This document shows positions 15,663 through 24,289 of a DNA stretch of 64,000 bases, piece after piece; within the stretch, counting starts at the first letter, position 1; every line of letters begins with the position of its first letter. Position numbers and translations under genes: made by a program. The notes under the pieces were generated by a model. It had not been told where the DNA came from, made no database searches, and worked only from the letters and a program-made list of their open reading frames with translations. The stretch is from Actinoplanes sp040639655 (GTDB taxonomy: Bacteria > Actinomycetota > Actinomycetes > Mycobacteriales > Micromonosporaceae): the NCBI RefSeq assembly GCF_040639655.1, contig NZ_JBFAAI010000001.1, forward strand, positions 372,001 through 436,000, given 5' to 3'.

Positions 15663-16577
15663 GTGCCCCCCACCCGATCCCGTGCCACCAGGTCAGCGGT
15701 TCCCGAGCAGCTAGGCTTCGCCGGCATGCCCGAGCGGCTCTTCGTCTGCACGCCGAGCAAGCTCGGGGCATATACGGACTGCCCACGGCGATACCGGTAT
15801 TCGTATGTAGATCGGCCGGTCCCGCCCAAGGGGCCACCCTGGGCGCACAACTCGCTCGGCGCCAGCGTCCACACCGCGCTGAAGAACTGGTACATGCTGC
15901 CCGCCGAACGCCGGGCACCCGAGGCGCTGCCCACCCTGCTCAAGGCGACCTGGGTCCGTGAGGGTTACCGCGACGTCGACCAGGAACGAGCCGTCTACCG
16001 CCGGGCGCTCGACTGGCTGGAGAGCTATGTGGCGACCCTCGACCCGGAGGACGAGCCACTCGGAGTCGAGCGCGTCGTCGCCGCCAAGACCGCGGTTCTC
16101 GCGTTGAACGGCCGGGCCGACCGGATCGACACCAGGGCCGGCGAGTCCGGTCCCGAAGCCGTGATCGTCGACTACAAGACCGGACGCTCGGGGCTCTCCG
16201 CCGACGACGCCCGCGGATCACAGGCGCTGGCCCTGTACGCGTTCGCCACCGAGCGGATGTTCCGGCGACCCTGCCGACGCGTCGAGCTGCATCACCTGCC
16301 GACCGGGACGGTGGTGACCCACGAGCACACCGAGGAGTCCCTGGCCCGGCAGGTCCGGCGGGCGGAGGAGACGGCGCAGGACATCATGGCCGCCGAGAAG
16401 GCGGTGGCGGCCGGGGCTGATCCGGACGCCGAGTTCCCGGTCAACCCGGGGACGCTGTGCGGGTGGTGTGACTTCCGCAAGGTCTGTCCTGCCGGAGCCG
16501 ATGCCGTGGCCAAGGAGCCGTGGACAGCCGTCGAGCACCTGAGCCCATCAACCGGGCAGGCCGGTCAGAGCGGGTAG
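15663..16577 (+). CDS. RecB/AddB-like PD-(D/E)XK nuclease with Fe-S cysteines
   Basis: The 304-residue protein is a stand-alone nuclease domain. It begins with CPRRYRYSYVDRP (first cluster Cys), has the catalytic VIVDYKTGRSG (Asp and Lys of the DxK motif, about residue 170), and ends with CGWCDFRKVCP, giving the four cysteines of an AddB/Cas4-type 4Fe-4S nuclease. It probably acts on DNA ends or single strands in repair. GTG start at 15663 is preceded by AGGA at 7 nt. No cas genes are nearby, so it is not a CRISPR Cas4. The 3' end runs into a decayed repeat. Confidence 0.87.
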   Translation: MPPTRSRATRSAVPEQLGFAGMPERLFVCTPSKLGAYTDCPRRYRYSYVDRPVPPKGPPWAHNSLGASVHTALKNWYMLPAERRAPEALPTLLKATWVREGYRDVDQERAVYRRALDWLESYVATLDPEDEPLGVERVVAAKTAVLALNGRADRIDTRAGESGPEAVIVDYKTGRSGLSADDARGSQALALYAFATERMFRRPCRRVELHHLPTGTVVTHEHTEESLARQVRRAEETAQDIMAAEKAVAAGADPDAEFPVNPGTLCGWCDFRKVCPAGADAVAKEPWTAVEHLSPSTGQAGQSG

Positions 16578-16679
16578 ATCCTGCTTCCGCCCACCGGGCG
16601 GGCCGGTCCGACCGGGTAAACCTTGCCTCCCGCCAACCCGGGTAGGCCGGTCAGGCTGGGTAGATCCTGCTCCCTCGCC
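16551..16679 (+). repeat. Three imperfect 42-44 bp tandem repeats after the nuclease gene
   Basis: Units start at 16551, 16593 and 16636. Each follows the pattern accgggcaggccggtcagag...gggtagatcctgct with 70-80% identity by eye. The first unit contains the nuclease stop codon, so the array looks like repeated duplication of the gene's 3' end. Confidence 0.7.
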
Positions 16680-16709
16680 TGTCAGGCCCGCCCGGATCGG
16701 CGCGCTCGG

Positions 16710-17564
16710 TCAGGCCAGGCCGGCTCTTTCCATGGCTGCGCGGCGTAGCGGGGGCACCCGGTACTGGGCCGGGAGCGTGGTCAGCACCGCGGCGATCACG
16801 GCCCGCAGGCCGCGGACCGAGAGGCCGGCGGCCAGGTCGGTGGTCGGCCAGCCGAGTCCGCCGTACATCTTGCGTGCCCAGGCCGGCAGCAGGCCGATCG
16901 CCGTGCCCGCGACACCGAAATAGGCCCAGCGGGCCGGACCCAGCGACAGCCCCAGGCGCAGGGGTAGCCCACCCCAGGTCTCGGGCACCGGCGGCACGGT
17001 CAGGAAAAAGGCCGCCTCCGCGCTGTCCCGGGTCAAGGACAGCTCCGGGCGCATCTCCTCGAAATAGTCCGCCACCTCGGCAGCGGTCGACGGCACGGTC
17101 GAGGGATCCAGACCGACCAGCTCGGCCGACCGCAACTGTTCCGTGTAGTAGCGGTCCACCTCCTCGGCGGACAGCCGCACCCCCGCCCGCACCGCCGTGG
17201 TCAGGAACGACTCGACCTCGGCCACGTGCACCCAGCGGAGCAGATCGGGTTCGTCGATGCGGAACCGCTCACCGGTCCTCGGATCGACCGCCGACATCCC
17301 GGCGTGCAGGCGTCGCAGCCGGCTCGCGGCCAGCTCGACCTCCTCGCTACTGCCGAAGATCACCGTGCCGACGTAGTCGGAGGTACGGGCCAACCGGCCC
17401 CACGGATCGGCGCGGTAACCCGAGTTCTGTGACACCCCGGCCACCGCCCGCGGATGCAGCGCCTGCAGATAGAGCGACCGCAGGCCGCCGAGCAACAGGA
17501 TGGGTTCCTGGTGCAGTTTCCATGTGACCGAATCCGGTCCGAACAGCCCGACGTCTCCCGCCAT
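16710..17564 (-). CDS. MpaB/DUF2236 family oxygenase-like protein
   Basis: The 284-residue protein has the family hallmarks: LRSLYLQALHPRAVAGV with the conserved His, RLARTSDYVGTVIFGS, and the His of LLRWVHVAEVESFL. Related latex-clearing protein (Lcp) and MpaB enzymes are heme b oxygenases; most actinobacterial members have no known substrate. No signal peptide is visible, so it is probably cytosolic. It begins with GGAG 3-7 nt before the ATG and is monocistronic. Confidence 0.87.
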   Translation of the reverse strand: MAGDVGLFGPDSVTWKLHQEPILLLGGLRSLYLQALHPRAVAGVSQNSGYRADPWGRLARTSDYVGTVIFGSSEEVELAASRLRRLHAGMSAVDPRTGERFRIDEPDLLRWVHVAEVESFLTTAVRAGVRLSAEEVDRYYTEQLRSAELVGLDPSTVPSTAAEVADYFEEMRPELSLTRDSAEAAFFLTVPPVPETWGGLPLRLGLSLGPARWAYFGVAGTAIGLLPAWARKMYGGLGWPTTDLAAGLSVRGLRAVIAAVLTTLPAQYRVPPLRRAAMERAGLA

Positions 17565-17643
17565 GCTCTCCAGCGTGCCACGCCCGGCGGCGCGGGGCAG
17601 GATGGCGGCGGGGCCGGCTTCACAAGCCGGGCCTGCCCGAGGC

Positions 17644-18078
17644 TCAGGAGGCGATGTCGGCCGTGCGTCGGGCCTTGCAGGCCGGGCACAGGCCCCAGAA
17701 GGTGATCTCGGCCTCGTCGAGGTCGAAGCCGTGTACCTCGGCCGGCATCAGGCACGGTCGCCGGCCGACCTCACAGTCGACGTCGGCGATCGCACCGCAA
17801 CCGCGGCAGACGATGTGGTGGTGATTGTCGCCGGCACGGGACTCGTAGCGCGCGGCGCTGCCGGCCGGTTCGATACGCCGGGCGAGGCCGGCCCGGGTCA
17901 GTGCGCCGAGTACGTCGTAGATCGCCTGAGTGGAGACCGAGTCGAGGCGGGACCGTACCCGGTGGGCGATCTCGTCGACTTCCAGATGGCCGCCGCCGTT
18001 CAGCACCTCGAGCACGGCGAGACGTGGACGGGTGACGCGCAACCCGTGCTCACGCAGCAGTTCCGCGCCGGTCGACAT
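17644..18078 (-). CDS. Fur family metal- or peroxide-responsive repressor
   Basis: The 144-residue protein has the Fur winged helix (LREHGLRVTRPRLAVLEVL), the regulatory HHHIVCRGCG site, and two CxxC-type cysteine pairs (CRGC and CPAC) for a structural zinc. Family members sense Fe, Zn or H2O2. No katG is next to it, so which signal it senses is open. It is divergent from a small membrane protein at 18265. The start at 18078 gives the usual family length. Confidence 0.9.
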   Translation of the reverse strand: MSTGAELLREHGLRVTRPRLAVLEVLNGGGHLEVDEIAHRVRSRLDSVSTQAIYDVLGALTRAGLARRIEPAGSAARYESRAGDNHHHIVCRGCGAIADVDCEVGRRPCLMPAEVHGFDLDEAEITFWGLCPACKARRTADIAS

Positions 18079-18264
18079 GAGTCCATGACAACACGACACC
18101 ACCGATTCACCAACCCGGATCGTGGCCATACCCGCGCGCTCCGTACAGCGCGTTTCGATCACGACTTGCCCACGGGATAGTTGCGCCGTCAGACGATCCC
18201 TAAGCTTGCGGTCACTCCGGATGGCCACCGCCCGGATCAATGCCACGGCCCGGATCGAGGAGGA

Positions 18265-18744
18265 ATGGTGTTAGACCAGGTCAACGGTTTGCCAGTACAT
18301 GTCCTTGTGCTGCACGCCGCCGTCATCTTCGTGCCCCTGCTGGGCCTGGGCGCCGTCGTCTACGGCTTCGTCGCCGCGCTGCGCCCCCGGATCGGCTGGG
18401 CGGTGGCATCACTGGCCGTCGTCGCCCCGGTCGCTGCGCTGATCACCAAGCTGTCCGGCACCGAGTTCTACACCCGCCTGCTCCGTGAGGAACGCGTCTC
18501 GCCGGCAGGCAAGGTCATCCTCGACGGACACATGAACAACGGCGACATCACGTTCTGGCTGACGCTCGCGCTCGGCGTCCTCAGCCTGATCCTGTTCGTT
18601 CTCACCGCCCGCAATCCCCGCGCGCTGCCGAAGATCGCCGACCTGGGATTCGCCGTGGTCCTGCTGGTGCTGGCCGGCCTCAGCGCCTGGTACCTGTTCC
18701 AGACCGGCGACTCGGGTGCGACAGCCGTGTGGGGCACCTACTGA
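18265..18744 (+). CDS. DUF2231-like four-helix membrane protein
   Basis: The 159-residue protein has four hydrophobic helices and the N-terminal NGLPVHVLVLHAAVIFVP typical of the DUF2231 family, whose conserved histidines are thought to bind metal or heme. A GAGG precedes the ATG at 18265. It is divergent from the Fur gene, so Fur might control it (inference). The function of the family is unknown. Confidence 0.82.
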   Translation: MVLDQVNGLPVHVLVLHAAVIFVPLLGLGAVVYGFVAALRPRIGWAVASLAVVAPVAALITKLSGTEFYTRLLREERVSPAGKVILDGHMNNGDITFWLTLALGVLSLILFVLTARNPRALPKIADLGFAVVLLVLAGLSAWYLFQTGDSGATAVWGTY

Positions 18745-19047
18745 CCGGACCTTGACCACCGGGCTCGGGCCCACGCCGGCCGCCGGGTCCGGACGGATCA
18801 TGACTGCCAGGACTTAACCCACCCGGCTGCTGGCCATGTTGCGTTGCCGTGATCACCGGCCGGGAAACACCGAGCAGTCCGTCCAGGCCGAAGGGCTCGG
18901 GCTCCGCTATCGAGCGGCTCGTACCCTCCGCGCCTGGGCGGACTTTGTCTTTCGAGCTGTCCCAGCCCGTAATTCAGGCAGCTCATGCCGGGCCTGCACT
19001 TCGGTGGACTGCTGCGCGGACGTGAGCGGCCCGGTTCCCGGCCTAAC

Positions 19048-19152
19048 GACTACTCGTCGTGGACCTGCGACCACTCGTCGCGTGGACCTGCGACCACTCG
19101 TCGTGCGGACTCGCGACTGCTCATCGCGCGGACTCGCGACTGTTCCGCGTGC
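19048..19152. repeat. Five tandem 21-23 bp repeats in noncoding DNA
   Basis: Copies follow the pattern GACCACTCGTCGTGCGGACTCGC, here given as GACcACTCGTCG + GGACcTGC, diverging along the array and ending in a partial copy GACTGTTCCGCG. The surrounding gap (18745-19217) has no gene with a plausible start, length and family, so I read the whole 470 bp as intergenic. Confidence 0.75.
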
Positions 19153-19217
19153 CCCGGCCGCGCGGTCCTGCGCTGAGGCGTTGCCGGGATCGCCGGTGGC
19201 CCCTGTCCCGGTGTCGG

Positions 19218-19544
19218 TCAGAAGACGATCCGGGCGCAAAGCAGGCAGACGACGATCAGGGCGATCGCTCCGGCGACCAAGCCGACGCCGTAAGTGACAG
19301 TGCGCGCCGAACCCTCCGCCTCGTCGAGCGCCTCGAAGTCCTGGGGCGGCATGCGGCGGGGCGGGGGAGGATGCGCGATCGTCGGCGGGCGCCATCCGGC
19401 CGGAGGCGGTTCGGCGCGCGGCGGCCCCGGATAGTCGGCAGCCCTGGACGAGGGCGGATGCTCACTCCGGCGGGGCGGCTCGGCAGCCGGATCAGGGCGC
19501 TGCCAGTACGCGTCGTCGTCCGGGACATCGGTGGGGGAACTCAC
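19218..19544 (-). CDS. Small tail-anchored membrane protein, proline-rich
   Basis: The 108-residue protein has a Pro/Arg-rich hydrophilic region of about 80 residues and one hydrophobic helix at the very C-terminus (VTYGVGLVAGAIALIVVCLL), with only a few residues after it. That is tail-anchored topology with the N-terminus in the cytosol. The GTG at 19544 lies 8 nt from a TACCGT -10 element. It is divergent from the 59-residue gene at 19609. Function unknown. Confidence 0.68.
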   Translation of the reverse strand: MSSPTDVPDDDAYWQRPDPAAEPPRRSEHPPSSRAADYPGPPRAEPPPAGWRPPTIAHPPPPRRMPPQDFEALDEAEGSARTVTYGVGLVAGAIALIVVCLLCARIVF

Positions 19545-19552
19545 GTTCACCG

Positions 19553-19558
19553 ACGGTA
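19553..19558 (-). promoter_or_regulatory. -10 element for the tail-anchored protein gene
   Basis: TACCGT on the minus strand ends 8 nt before the GTG at 19544, consistent with leaderless transcription. Confidence 0.4.
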
Positions 19559-19595
19559 CAACCGGAGGGGGACGACGACCGCGCCGCTCTCGGCT

Positions 19596-19601
19596 TACCC
19601 T
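19596..19601 (+). promoter_or_regulatory. -10 element for the 59-residue protein gene
   Basis: TACCCT on the plus strand ends 7 nt before the GTG at 19609, consistent with leaderless transcription. Confidence 0.4.
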
Positions 19602-19608
19602 CATAGTC

Positions 19609-19788
19609 GTGGACATCCTTGATGACCCTGAGCGTGACAACGACGCGGAGCGCGAGGTCGACTTCGAGTCCGAAGAGGCTCCGGTGCTGCCCGAGCAGAC
19701 CCGGGACGACACCGAGCGCGGCTGGGGTGAGCCCTCCTGGTCGAACGACGACCGTCTGATCCAGGACCGTCCGCCGCACTGGGACTGA
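19609..19788 (+). CDS. Small acidic conserved protein (59 residues)
   Basis: The peptide begins with DILDDPERDND and ends with LIQDRPPHWD. It is strongly acidic and lacks hydrophobic segments, so it is probably cytosolic and partly disordered. Similar short proteins with a C-terminal RPPHWD occur in other actinobacteria as far as I recall; none has a known function. The GTG start follows a TACCCT -10 element by 7 nt. Confidence 0.65.
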   Translation: MDILDDPERDNDAEREVDFESEEAPVLPEQTRDDTERGWGEPSWSNDDRLIQDRPPHWD

Positions 19789-19932
19789 GCCTCTCCGGCC
19801 TCGCCGACACCGCGACTCCGGGATGCGCGCCTTCGGGGTGCGCGATCCGGGGTGCGCGACGCGGGACGCGCCACCGCGGGACTTCGCCGACTCTGGGACT
19901 CGCCGTATCTGTGCCGCTGCACGCACACGCCG

Positions 19933-20436
19933 TCAGCCTGGGCGGATCACGATCGCGAAGCCTCGGCCGGTCACGGAGACCGCGCGTTGCGCCTCGTCGG
20001 GGCCGAGTGCCAGGAGCAGCCCGCCGGTTGCCGGGTCGTCGGCTCCGGTGACCTCCAGGACGAGTGCGGCGCTGGCGACCGCGACGGTCCGGTCACGGTC
20101 GCCGTCGATCCGGAGCAGGTCCACCCGGTTGCCCGGACGCACCACGGTCAGGGCTGTGGGGTCGGCCAGTCGCACCGGGACGCCGACACTTCCGGGTGGT
20201 ATCGCCATGGCGTCCGGCGCGGGTCCGGACGCTGACGCGGCGGGGGCGGCCGGCCCGGAGGATTGCGGAGCCGTCATCGGCGTGGCGCAGGTGGTGGGTT
20301 GCAGCCACAACACCGCTGCCGCGGTGAACAGCAGCCCGGCGGCCGCAACCAGCCGGAACAGCGTGCCCCGGCCCGGTCGGCGCCACCGCACCGGATCGAG
20401 ACGTTCATCGGCCGGTGACGGGTCCTTGCGGGGCAT
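19933..20436 (-). CDS. SAF-domain (CpaB/RcpC-like) membrane-anchored protein
   Basis: The 167-residue protein has a basic N-terminus, one membrane helix (about residues 28-46) and then an extracellular region with an SAF-like beta-clip (VPVRLADPTALTVVRPGNRVDLL). RcpC/CpaB proteins work in Flp pilus assembly, but no other pilus genes are present, so it may be an actinobacterial offshoot of that fold. The ATG at 20436 has GGAGG 5 nt upstream. The FmdB/Ruc-like gene lies 570 bp upstream on the same strand. Confidence 0.78.
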   Translation of the reverse strand: MPRKDPSPADERLDPVRWRRPGRGTLFRLVAAAGLLFTAAAVLWLQPTTCATPMTAPQSSGPAAPAASASGPAPDAMAIPPGSVGVPVRLADPTALTVVRPGNRVDLLRIDGDRDRTVAVASAALVLEVTGADDPATGGLLLALGPDEAQRAVSVTGRGFAIVIRPG

Positions 20437-20590
20437 CAGACCTCCAGAATCTCGCCACACCATGTCCGGCCGCCGCTGGCACCCGCGACAGGGCCGGGGC
20501 GGGCACGGACGCCCGCGTGGCGCCTTCTCGCGGCGTCGGGCCGCCGTTGCGATGACGTTAGGCCGAATGGGGCAAGCCGTACCGAGTCCC

Positions 20591-20616
20591 TGTGGACAGC
20601 CGGGGATTGTGGATAA
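20591..20616. promoter_or_regulatory. Two DnaA-box-like sites in an empty intergenic region
   Basis: TGTGGACAG (20591-20599) and TGTGGATAA (20608-20616) lie 8 bp apart in the same orientation; the second is a perfect TTATCCACA box on the minus strand. They lie in the 20437-21008 gap, where I see no supported gene. There are too few boxes and no dnaA/dnaN context for an origin. Confidence 0.35.
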
Positions 20617-21008
20617 CGCCGACCTGCGCTGAAGAGCGTGGTGGGCGCGTGTTTGAGGGCGAGGAGAGCTTCACCAAGGCGCAGCTGGTGGCCACCGGGG
20701 AGAGGCAGGCGATCCGCCGCGCCAGCAGCTGAACCGGGAGCGCTGCGGTACATACAAGCAGAGATGGGCGGCAGACCGCGGGCCGGCGGCGGGGAGCGCC
20801 AGAGAGGGCGGGGCGCCTCGCGGTGAAGTGTGATGTTGTGACCGTGCGGTGCCAGCGGCCGGAGGGCTGGGAACGGCCGCGCGCCGGGCCGGAGAACCGG
20901 CCCGGCGCGCGGGGTGATGTCACAGCAGGCCGCATGCGCCTGCCTCACACGGGCGCGTGAGAGCACGACCGAGGGAGCCGCCCGAAGGCGCGGCTCAGAA
21001 GTCGCGGC

Positions 21009-21371
21009 TCAGGAGGCCGCGGCCGCCTTCGTGCCGCTGCTCGACGACGAGCTCGTGCTGCTGCTCGAGGAAGAGGACGACGATGACGAGGTCGTCGAGG
21101 GCGTGGTGGACGACGTCGACGTGGTCGAGGTCTCCGGCTTCTTGGCGGCCGCCTCACCGGTGCCGCTGCCTGACTTCTCGGCGCTCACGGTCCCGGAACG
21201 GGAATCGTTGCGGTAGAAGCCCGAACCCTTGAAGACGATCCCGACCGAGTTGAACACCTTGCGCAGTTTGCCCTGGCAGTTCGGGCACTCGGTGAGTGCC
21301 GGGTCGGAGAAGGACTGCACGGCTTCAAGCTGTTCACCGCACTCGGTGCAGGCGTACTGGTAGGTGGGCAC
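21009..21371 (-). CDS. FmdB-type zinc-ribbon protein with Ser/Thr tail (Ruc-like chaperone)
   Basis: The first 45 residues form an FmdB zinc ribbon with cysteines at 8, 11, 29 and 32 (CTEC and CPNC). Residues about 57-120 are disordered and rich in Ser and Thr, with runs of up to 11 serines. This architecture and the position next to 5-formyl-THF cyclo-ligase match M. tuberculosis Rv0991c, described as Ruc, a chaperone activated by oxidation through its zinc cysteines and acting with DnaK. The same role is likely but inferred. The 120-residue length is normal for the group. Confidence 0.85.
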   Translation of the reverse strand: MPTYQYACTECGEQLEAVQSFSDPALTECPNCQGKLRKVFNSVGIVFKGSGFYRNDSRSGTVSAEKSGSGTGEAAAKKPETSTTSTSSTTPSTTSSSSSSSSSSSTSSSSSSGTKAAAAS

Positions 21372-21491
21372 GGCTCCTCCGGATCAATCGGCTGCTGGCA
21401 CTCGCCAACTCCGAGTGCCAATGTTGCGGCATCGGAGGTCAATTCGTCCACTCGGCTCTCGGACTGAGGCAGAAGCAGGGCGTGGGCGATG

Positions 21492-22181
21492 TCACACGGG
21501 GCGCCGGGAGAGGCCGCCGGTCGGGGTGATCACCGCCTGTACGCGCCGATCGTGCGGTTCGGCGGGAACGACTTCCACGTCCTCGCCGTCGTGGAGGAGT
21601 GCCACGGTCAGCGGGCCCGGTGCCGGCAGGCGGGCCAGGACCCGGTCGTAGGAGCCGCCGCCCCGGCCCATCCGGGTGCCGTCGTGGCCGACGGCCAGCG
21701 CCGGGACCAGGAGTAGATCCACCGAGCGGATCGCGTCCACGCCGAGTCGCGGGCCGGACGGTTCCAGCAGTCCGCGCGGTCCCGCAACGAGGGAACCGTG
21801 CACCTCCGCATCCGGGGGGAGCCCGTCGCCGGGTGAGGTGCCGGGACCCGCGGCACTCGCCGTTCCGGGCGGGGTGAGTTCGGCCCAGTCCAGGTCGTTG
21901 TCGGGGAGCAGGACCGGCAGCAGGAGGCGGCCGCCGGGTGGGAGGGCGGCCAGCAGGCGGGCCGGGAGGTCGGGGCCGCCCGGTTCGGAGCCGACCGGTA
22001 CGTACGCGGCAATCGAACTGGCGCGCGTCTCCCGTACCAGAGCAAGAATTTGATGTTGAAGTTTGGTGGCGGCGGCTGCCCGCGTGGTGACCGGAAGTGA
22101 TCGACGCGCAGTGAGCAGGCGTGCGCGTAGCGCGATCTTGATTTGCGGTGATTTTTCCGCGACAGGGGTTAAATCCGACAT
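21492..22181 (-). CDS. 5-formyltetrahydrofolate cyclo-ligase
   Basis: The 229-residue protein has the ATP-binding and folate motifs of the family, with the C-terminal MGRGGGSYDRVLA as the clearest. It converts 5-formyl-THF to 5,10-methenyl-THF with ATP in one-carbon metabolism. ATG at 22181 is preceded by AGGGGG at 6 nt, so the open frame beyond it is not used. It runs divergently from the GGDEF gene and toward the Ruc-like gene, as in mycobacteria. Confidence 0.92.
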   Translation of the reverse strand: MSDLTPVAEKSPQIKIALRARLLTARRSLPVTTRAAAATKLQHQILALVRETRASSIAAYVPVGSEPGGPDLPARLLAALPPGGRLLLPVLLPDNDLDWAELTPPGTASAAGPGTSPGDGLPPDAEVHGSLVAGPRGLLEPSGPRLGVDAIRSVDLLLVPALAVGHDGTRMGRGGGSYDRVLARLPAPGPLTVALLHDGEDVEVVPAEPHDRRVQAVITPTGGLSRRPV

Positions 22182-22262
22182 GCAACACCCCCTTTTGAAA
22201 ACCGGCAAACGGCACACACTATGTCAGCATCGCTGAAAAGAGGGCCACCTCCAGGAGGATGC

Positions 22263-24242
22263 GTGACACTACGTGGCCGGCTGACCAGCGCATTCCTGGT
22301 CGTCGTGCTCGGTCCGGTCCTGTTCGGGTCCATCTTCGTCGCTCTCACCGTCGGCGCCGTGAACCGGGAACGCACCACCGAACGCCTCGATCACGCTGCT
22401 AACACCGTCAGTGTCGCGATCGGCGCGATCTGCCGCCAGCTGCAGGTTTCGGCGGACGCCGTCGCCGTCGTCCCGGCCGGTGAGCGCCGGGCGGTCGCTG
22501 ACCAGCTGGTTGCTCGCGGACTGGCAACGGAGATCCAGGTGACCGATCCGGAACAGCCGATCCTGGGCCGTTCCGCGGTGAGCGGTGACCCGGCCGGGGA
22601 CGGCAGGCGGGACTGTGCCGGGCCGGGGGCCGACGCGAAGGCGCAGGTCACCGCGTTGACCGCGTCCGCGTACGCCCAAGAGGTCACCGTGACCGCCGCC
22701 CAGCGGGTCGATGCCGCCCTGCTGGACCGCCTCGGCGATGTCGCCGGGGTCGCCGTCGCGCTCGGTGCAGGCGCACCGGAGGCCGCCGGGAGTGCCCACC
22801 GTGACCTGCTCGCCGAGCCGGGCCGTCCGCTGCCGTTGACCTTGACCGTCACCACCGGCGGACCGACCTTCCGGTACCTGACCCTGCTGCTCATCGTGCT
22901 CGTCACCGCGGCCGCCGCGGTCCTTGCCGCACGGTGGCTGGCGCGTTCGACGACCCGCCCGCTCGGTGATCTGGCGTGGGCGGCCGACCGGGTGGCCAAC
23001 GGTGATCTCGACACCCGGGTGCCGATCCCGCGCCCGGACGAGCTGGGCCGGCTGGCCGGGACGTTCAACCGGATGACGCGCGAGCTGCAGTCGTACGTGC
23101 AGGCGCTGACCGCGAGCCGGGACCAGCTCCGGCGGCATCTGGCGATCCTCGGCGACACCCTGTCCAGCACCCACGACCTGGACCGCATCCTCCCGGTGAT
23201 CCTGCGCACCGCGATGACCGCGACCGGAGCGCGGGCCGGGCTGCTCCTGCTGACCGACCCGGCCGACGGGCGGCTGGCGGCCCGCTGCGGTTTCGGGCTG
23301 ACCGGTGACTGGGATGTGCCGGGCGCCGAGCTGTCACAACGGCGTCTCACGCCGGGACGCGGCGTGCTCGGCACGGTGGCGGCGACCGGTTCACCCTCGC
23401 GGGGTACGAACGGCACCGACCCCGACGAACCGGTGTGTGAGTCGTATCTCGCCGTGCCGATCTGTGCGCCGCCGGACGAGGAGGCCGGTCCGGAACACGG
23501 CACGCTGGGGGTGCTCGCCCTGTACGACCGGCTCGGCGGCCCCGCGTTCTCCGACACCGATCTGCGTACGCTGCGCACCTTCGCCGGGCAGGCTGGGGTG
23601 GCGGTGCACAACGTCCGGGTCCACGAGGAGGCACAACGTCTGTCGTTGACCGATCCGCTGACCGGCCTCTGGAACTACCGTTATCTGCGCGAGGTGCTGC
23701 GGCGCGAGGTGGAGCGGGCGAGCCGGTTCGGCCGGATGCTCACCGTTCTGGTCCTCGACCTGGACCACTTCAAGGAGGTGAACGACACGTACGGGCACAC
23801 GGCGGGTGATCAGGTGCTGGGCGAGTTCGCGCGGCGGATCCGGATCGGCCTCCGTGAGGTCGACGTGGCGTTCCGTCAGGGCGGGGAGGAGTTCGTGGTG
23901 CTGCTGCCGGAGACGGACGCGTACGGCGGCTTGATAGTCGCCGAGCGGCTGGGCGCCGCGGTCCGGGACCGGCCGGTGGCGGTGGATCCCCGGCGGCCCG
24001 GCCTGGCCGACCGGATCCCGATCAGCGTCTCGATCGGCATCGCGGTCTTTCCCGAGCACGGCGCCACCGCCCAGGAGGTGCTCGACGCCGCCGACGAGGC
24101 CCTGTACGCGGCGAAGAATGCGGGACGCGACACCTATCGGCTCGCCGAACGGGTTTCCCGGGGCGGGAATGAAGGGCATTCGGATCCCGCGACCGCCGTC
24201 ACCGGTGGGCCGCAGCCGTCGCGACATGGCCGTGGCCGATAG
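22263..24242 (+). CDS. Membrane GAF-GGDEF diguanylate cyclase
   Basis: The 659-residue protein has two membrane helices (about 8-30 and 200-222) bounding an extracytoplasmic sensor region. A HAMP domain (about 223-275), a GAF domain (about 300-460) and a C-terminal GGDEF domain (about 465-640) follow. The active site is GGEEF (540-544), intact, and the inhibitory RxxD (REVD, 531-534) lies five residues before it, so product feedback is expected. It makes cyclic di-GMP from two GTP. I chose the GTG at 22263 because GGAGG lies 4 nt upstream; an ATG at 22221 is possible. No EAL domain is present. Confidence 0.93.
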   Translation: MTLRGRLTSAFLVVVLGPVLFGSIFVALTVGAVNRERTTERLDHAANTVSVAIGAICRQLQVSADAVAVVPAGERRAVADQLVARGLATEIQVTDPEQPILGRSAVSGDPAGDGRRDCAGPGADAKAQVTALTASAYAQEVTVTAAQRVDAALLDRLGDVAGVAVALGAGAPEAAGSAHRDLLAEPGRPLPLTLTVTTGGPTFRYLTLLLIVLVTAAAAVLAARWLARSTTRPLGDLAWAADRVANGDLDTRVPIPRPDELGRLAGTFNRMTRELQSYVQALTASRDQLRRHLAILGDTLSSTHDLDRILPVILRTAMTATGARAGLLLLTDPADGRLAARCGFGLTGDWDVPGAELSQRRLTPGRGVLGTVAATGSPSRGTNGTDPDEPVCESYLAVPICAPPDEEAGPEHGTLGVLALYDRLGGPAFSDTDLRTLRTFAGQAGVAVHNVRVHEEAQRLSLTDPLTGLWNYRYLREVLRREVERASRFGRMLTVLVLDLDHFKEVNDTYGHTAGDQVLGEFARRIRIGLREVDVAFRQGGEEFVVLLPETDAYGGLIVAERLGAAVRDRPVAVDPRRPGLADRIPISVSIGIAVFPEHGATAQEVLDAADEALYAAKNAGRDTYRLAERVSRGGNEGHSDPATAVTGGPQPSRHGRGR

Positions 24243-24289
24243 TCTCGCGGCATGCCAGGGGCACGAACCAGCGAAGGTGAAGTGACTGA

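Noticed and set aside
15663..16577. Cas4 nuclease of a CRISPR system
   Set aside because: The nuclease has the right cysteines, but there are no cas1/cas2 genes and no direct-repeat/spacer array in the window.
20437..21008. Origin of replication or hidden gene in this gap
   Set aside because: Only two DnaA boxes and no dnaA, dnaN, gyrB or parAB nearby; frames on both strands are short or Arg/Pro-rich.
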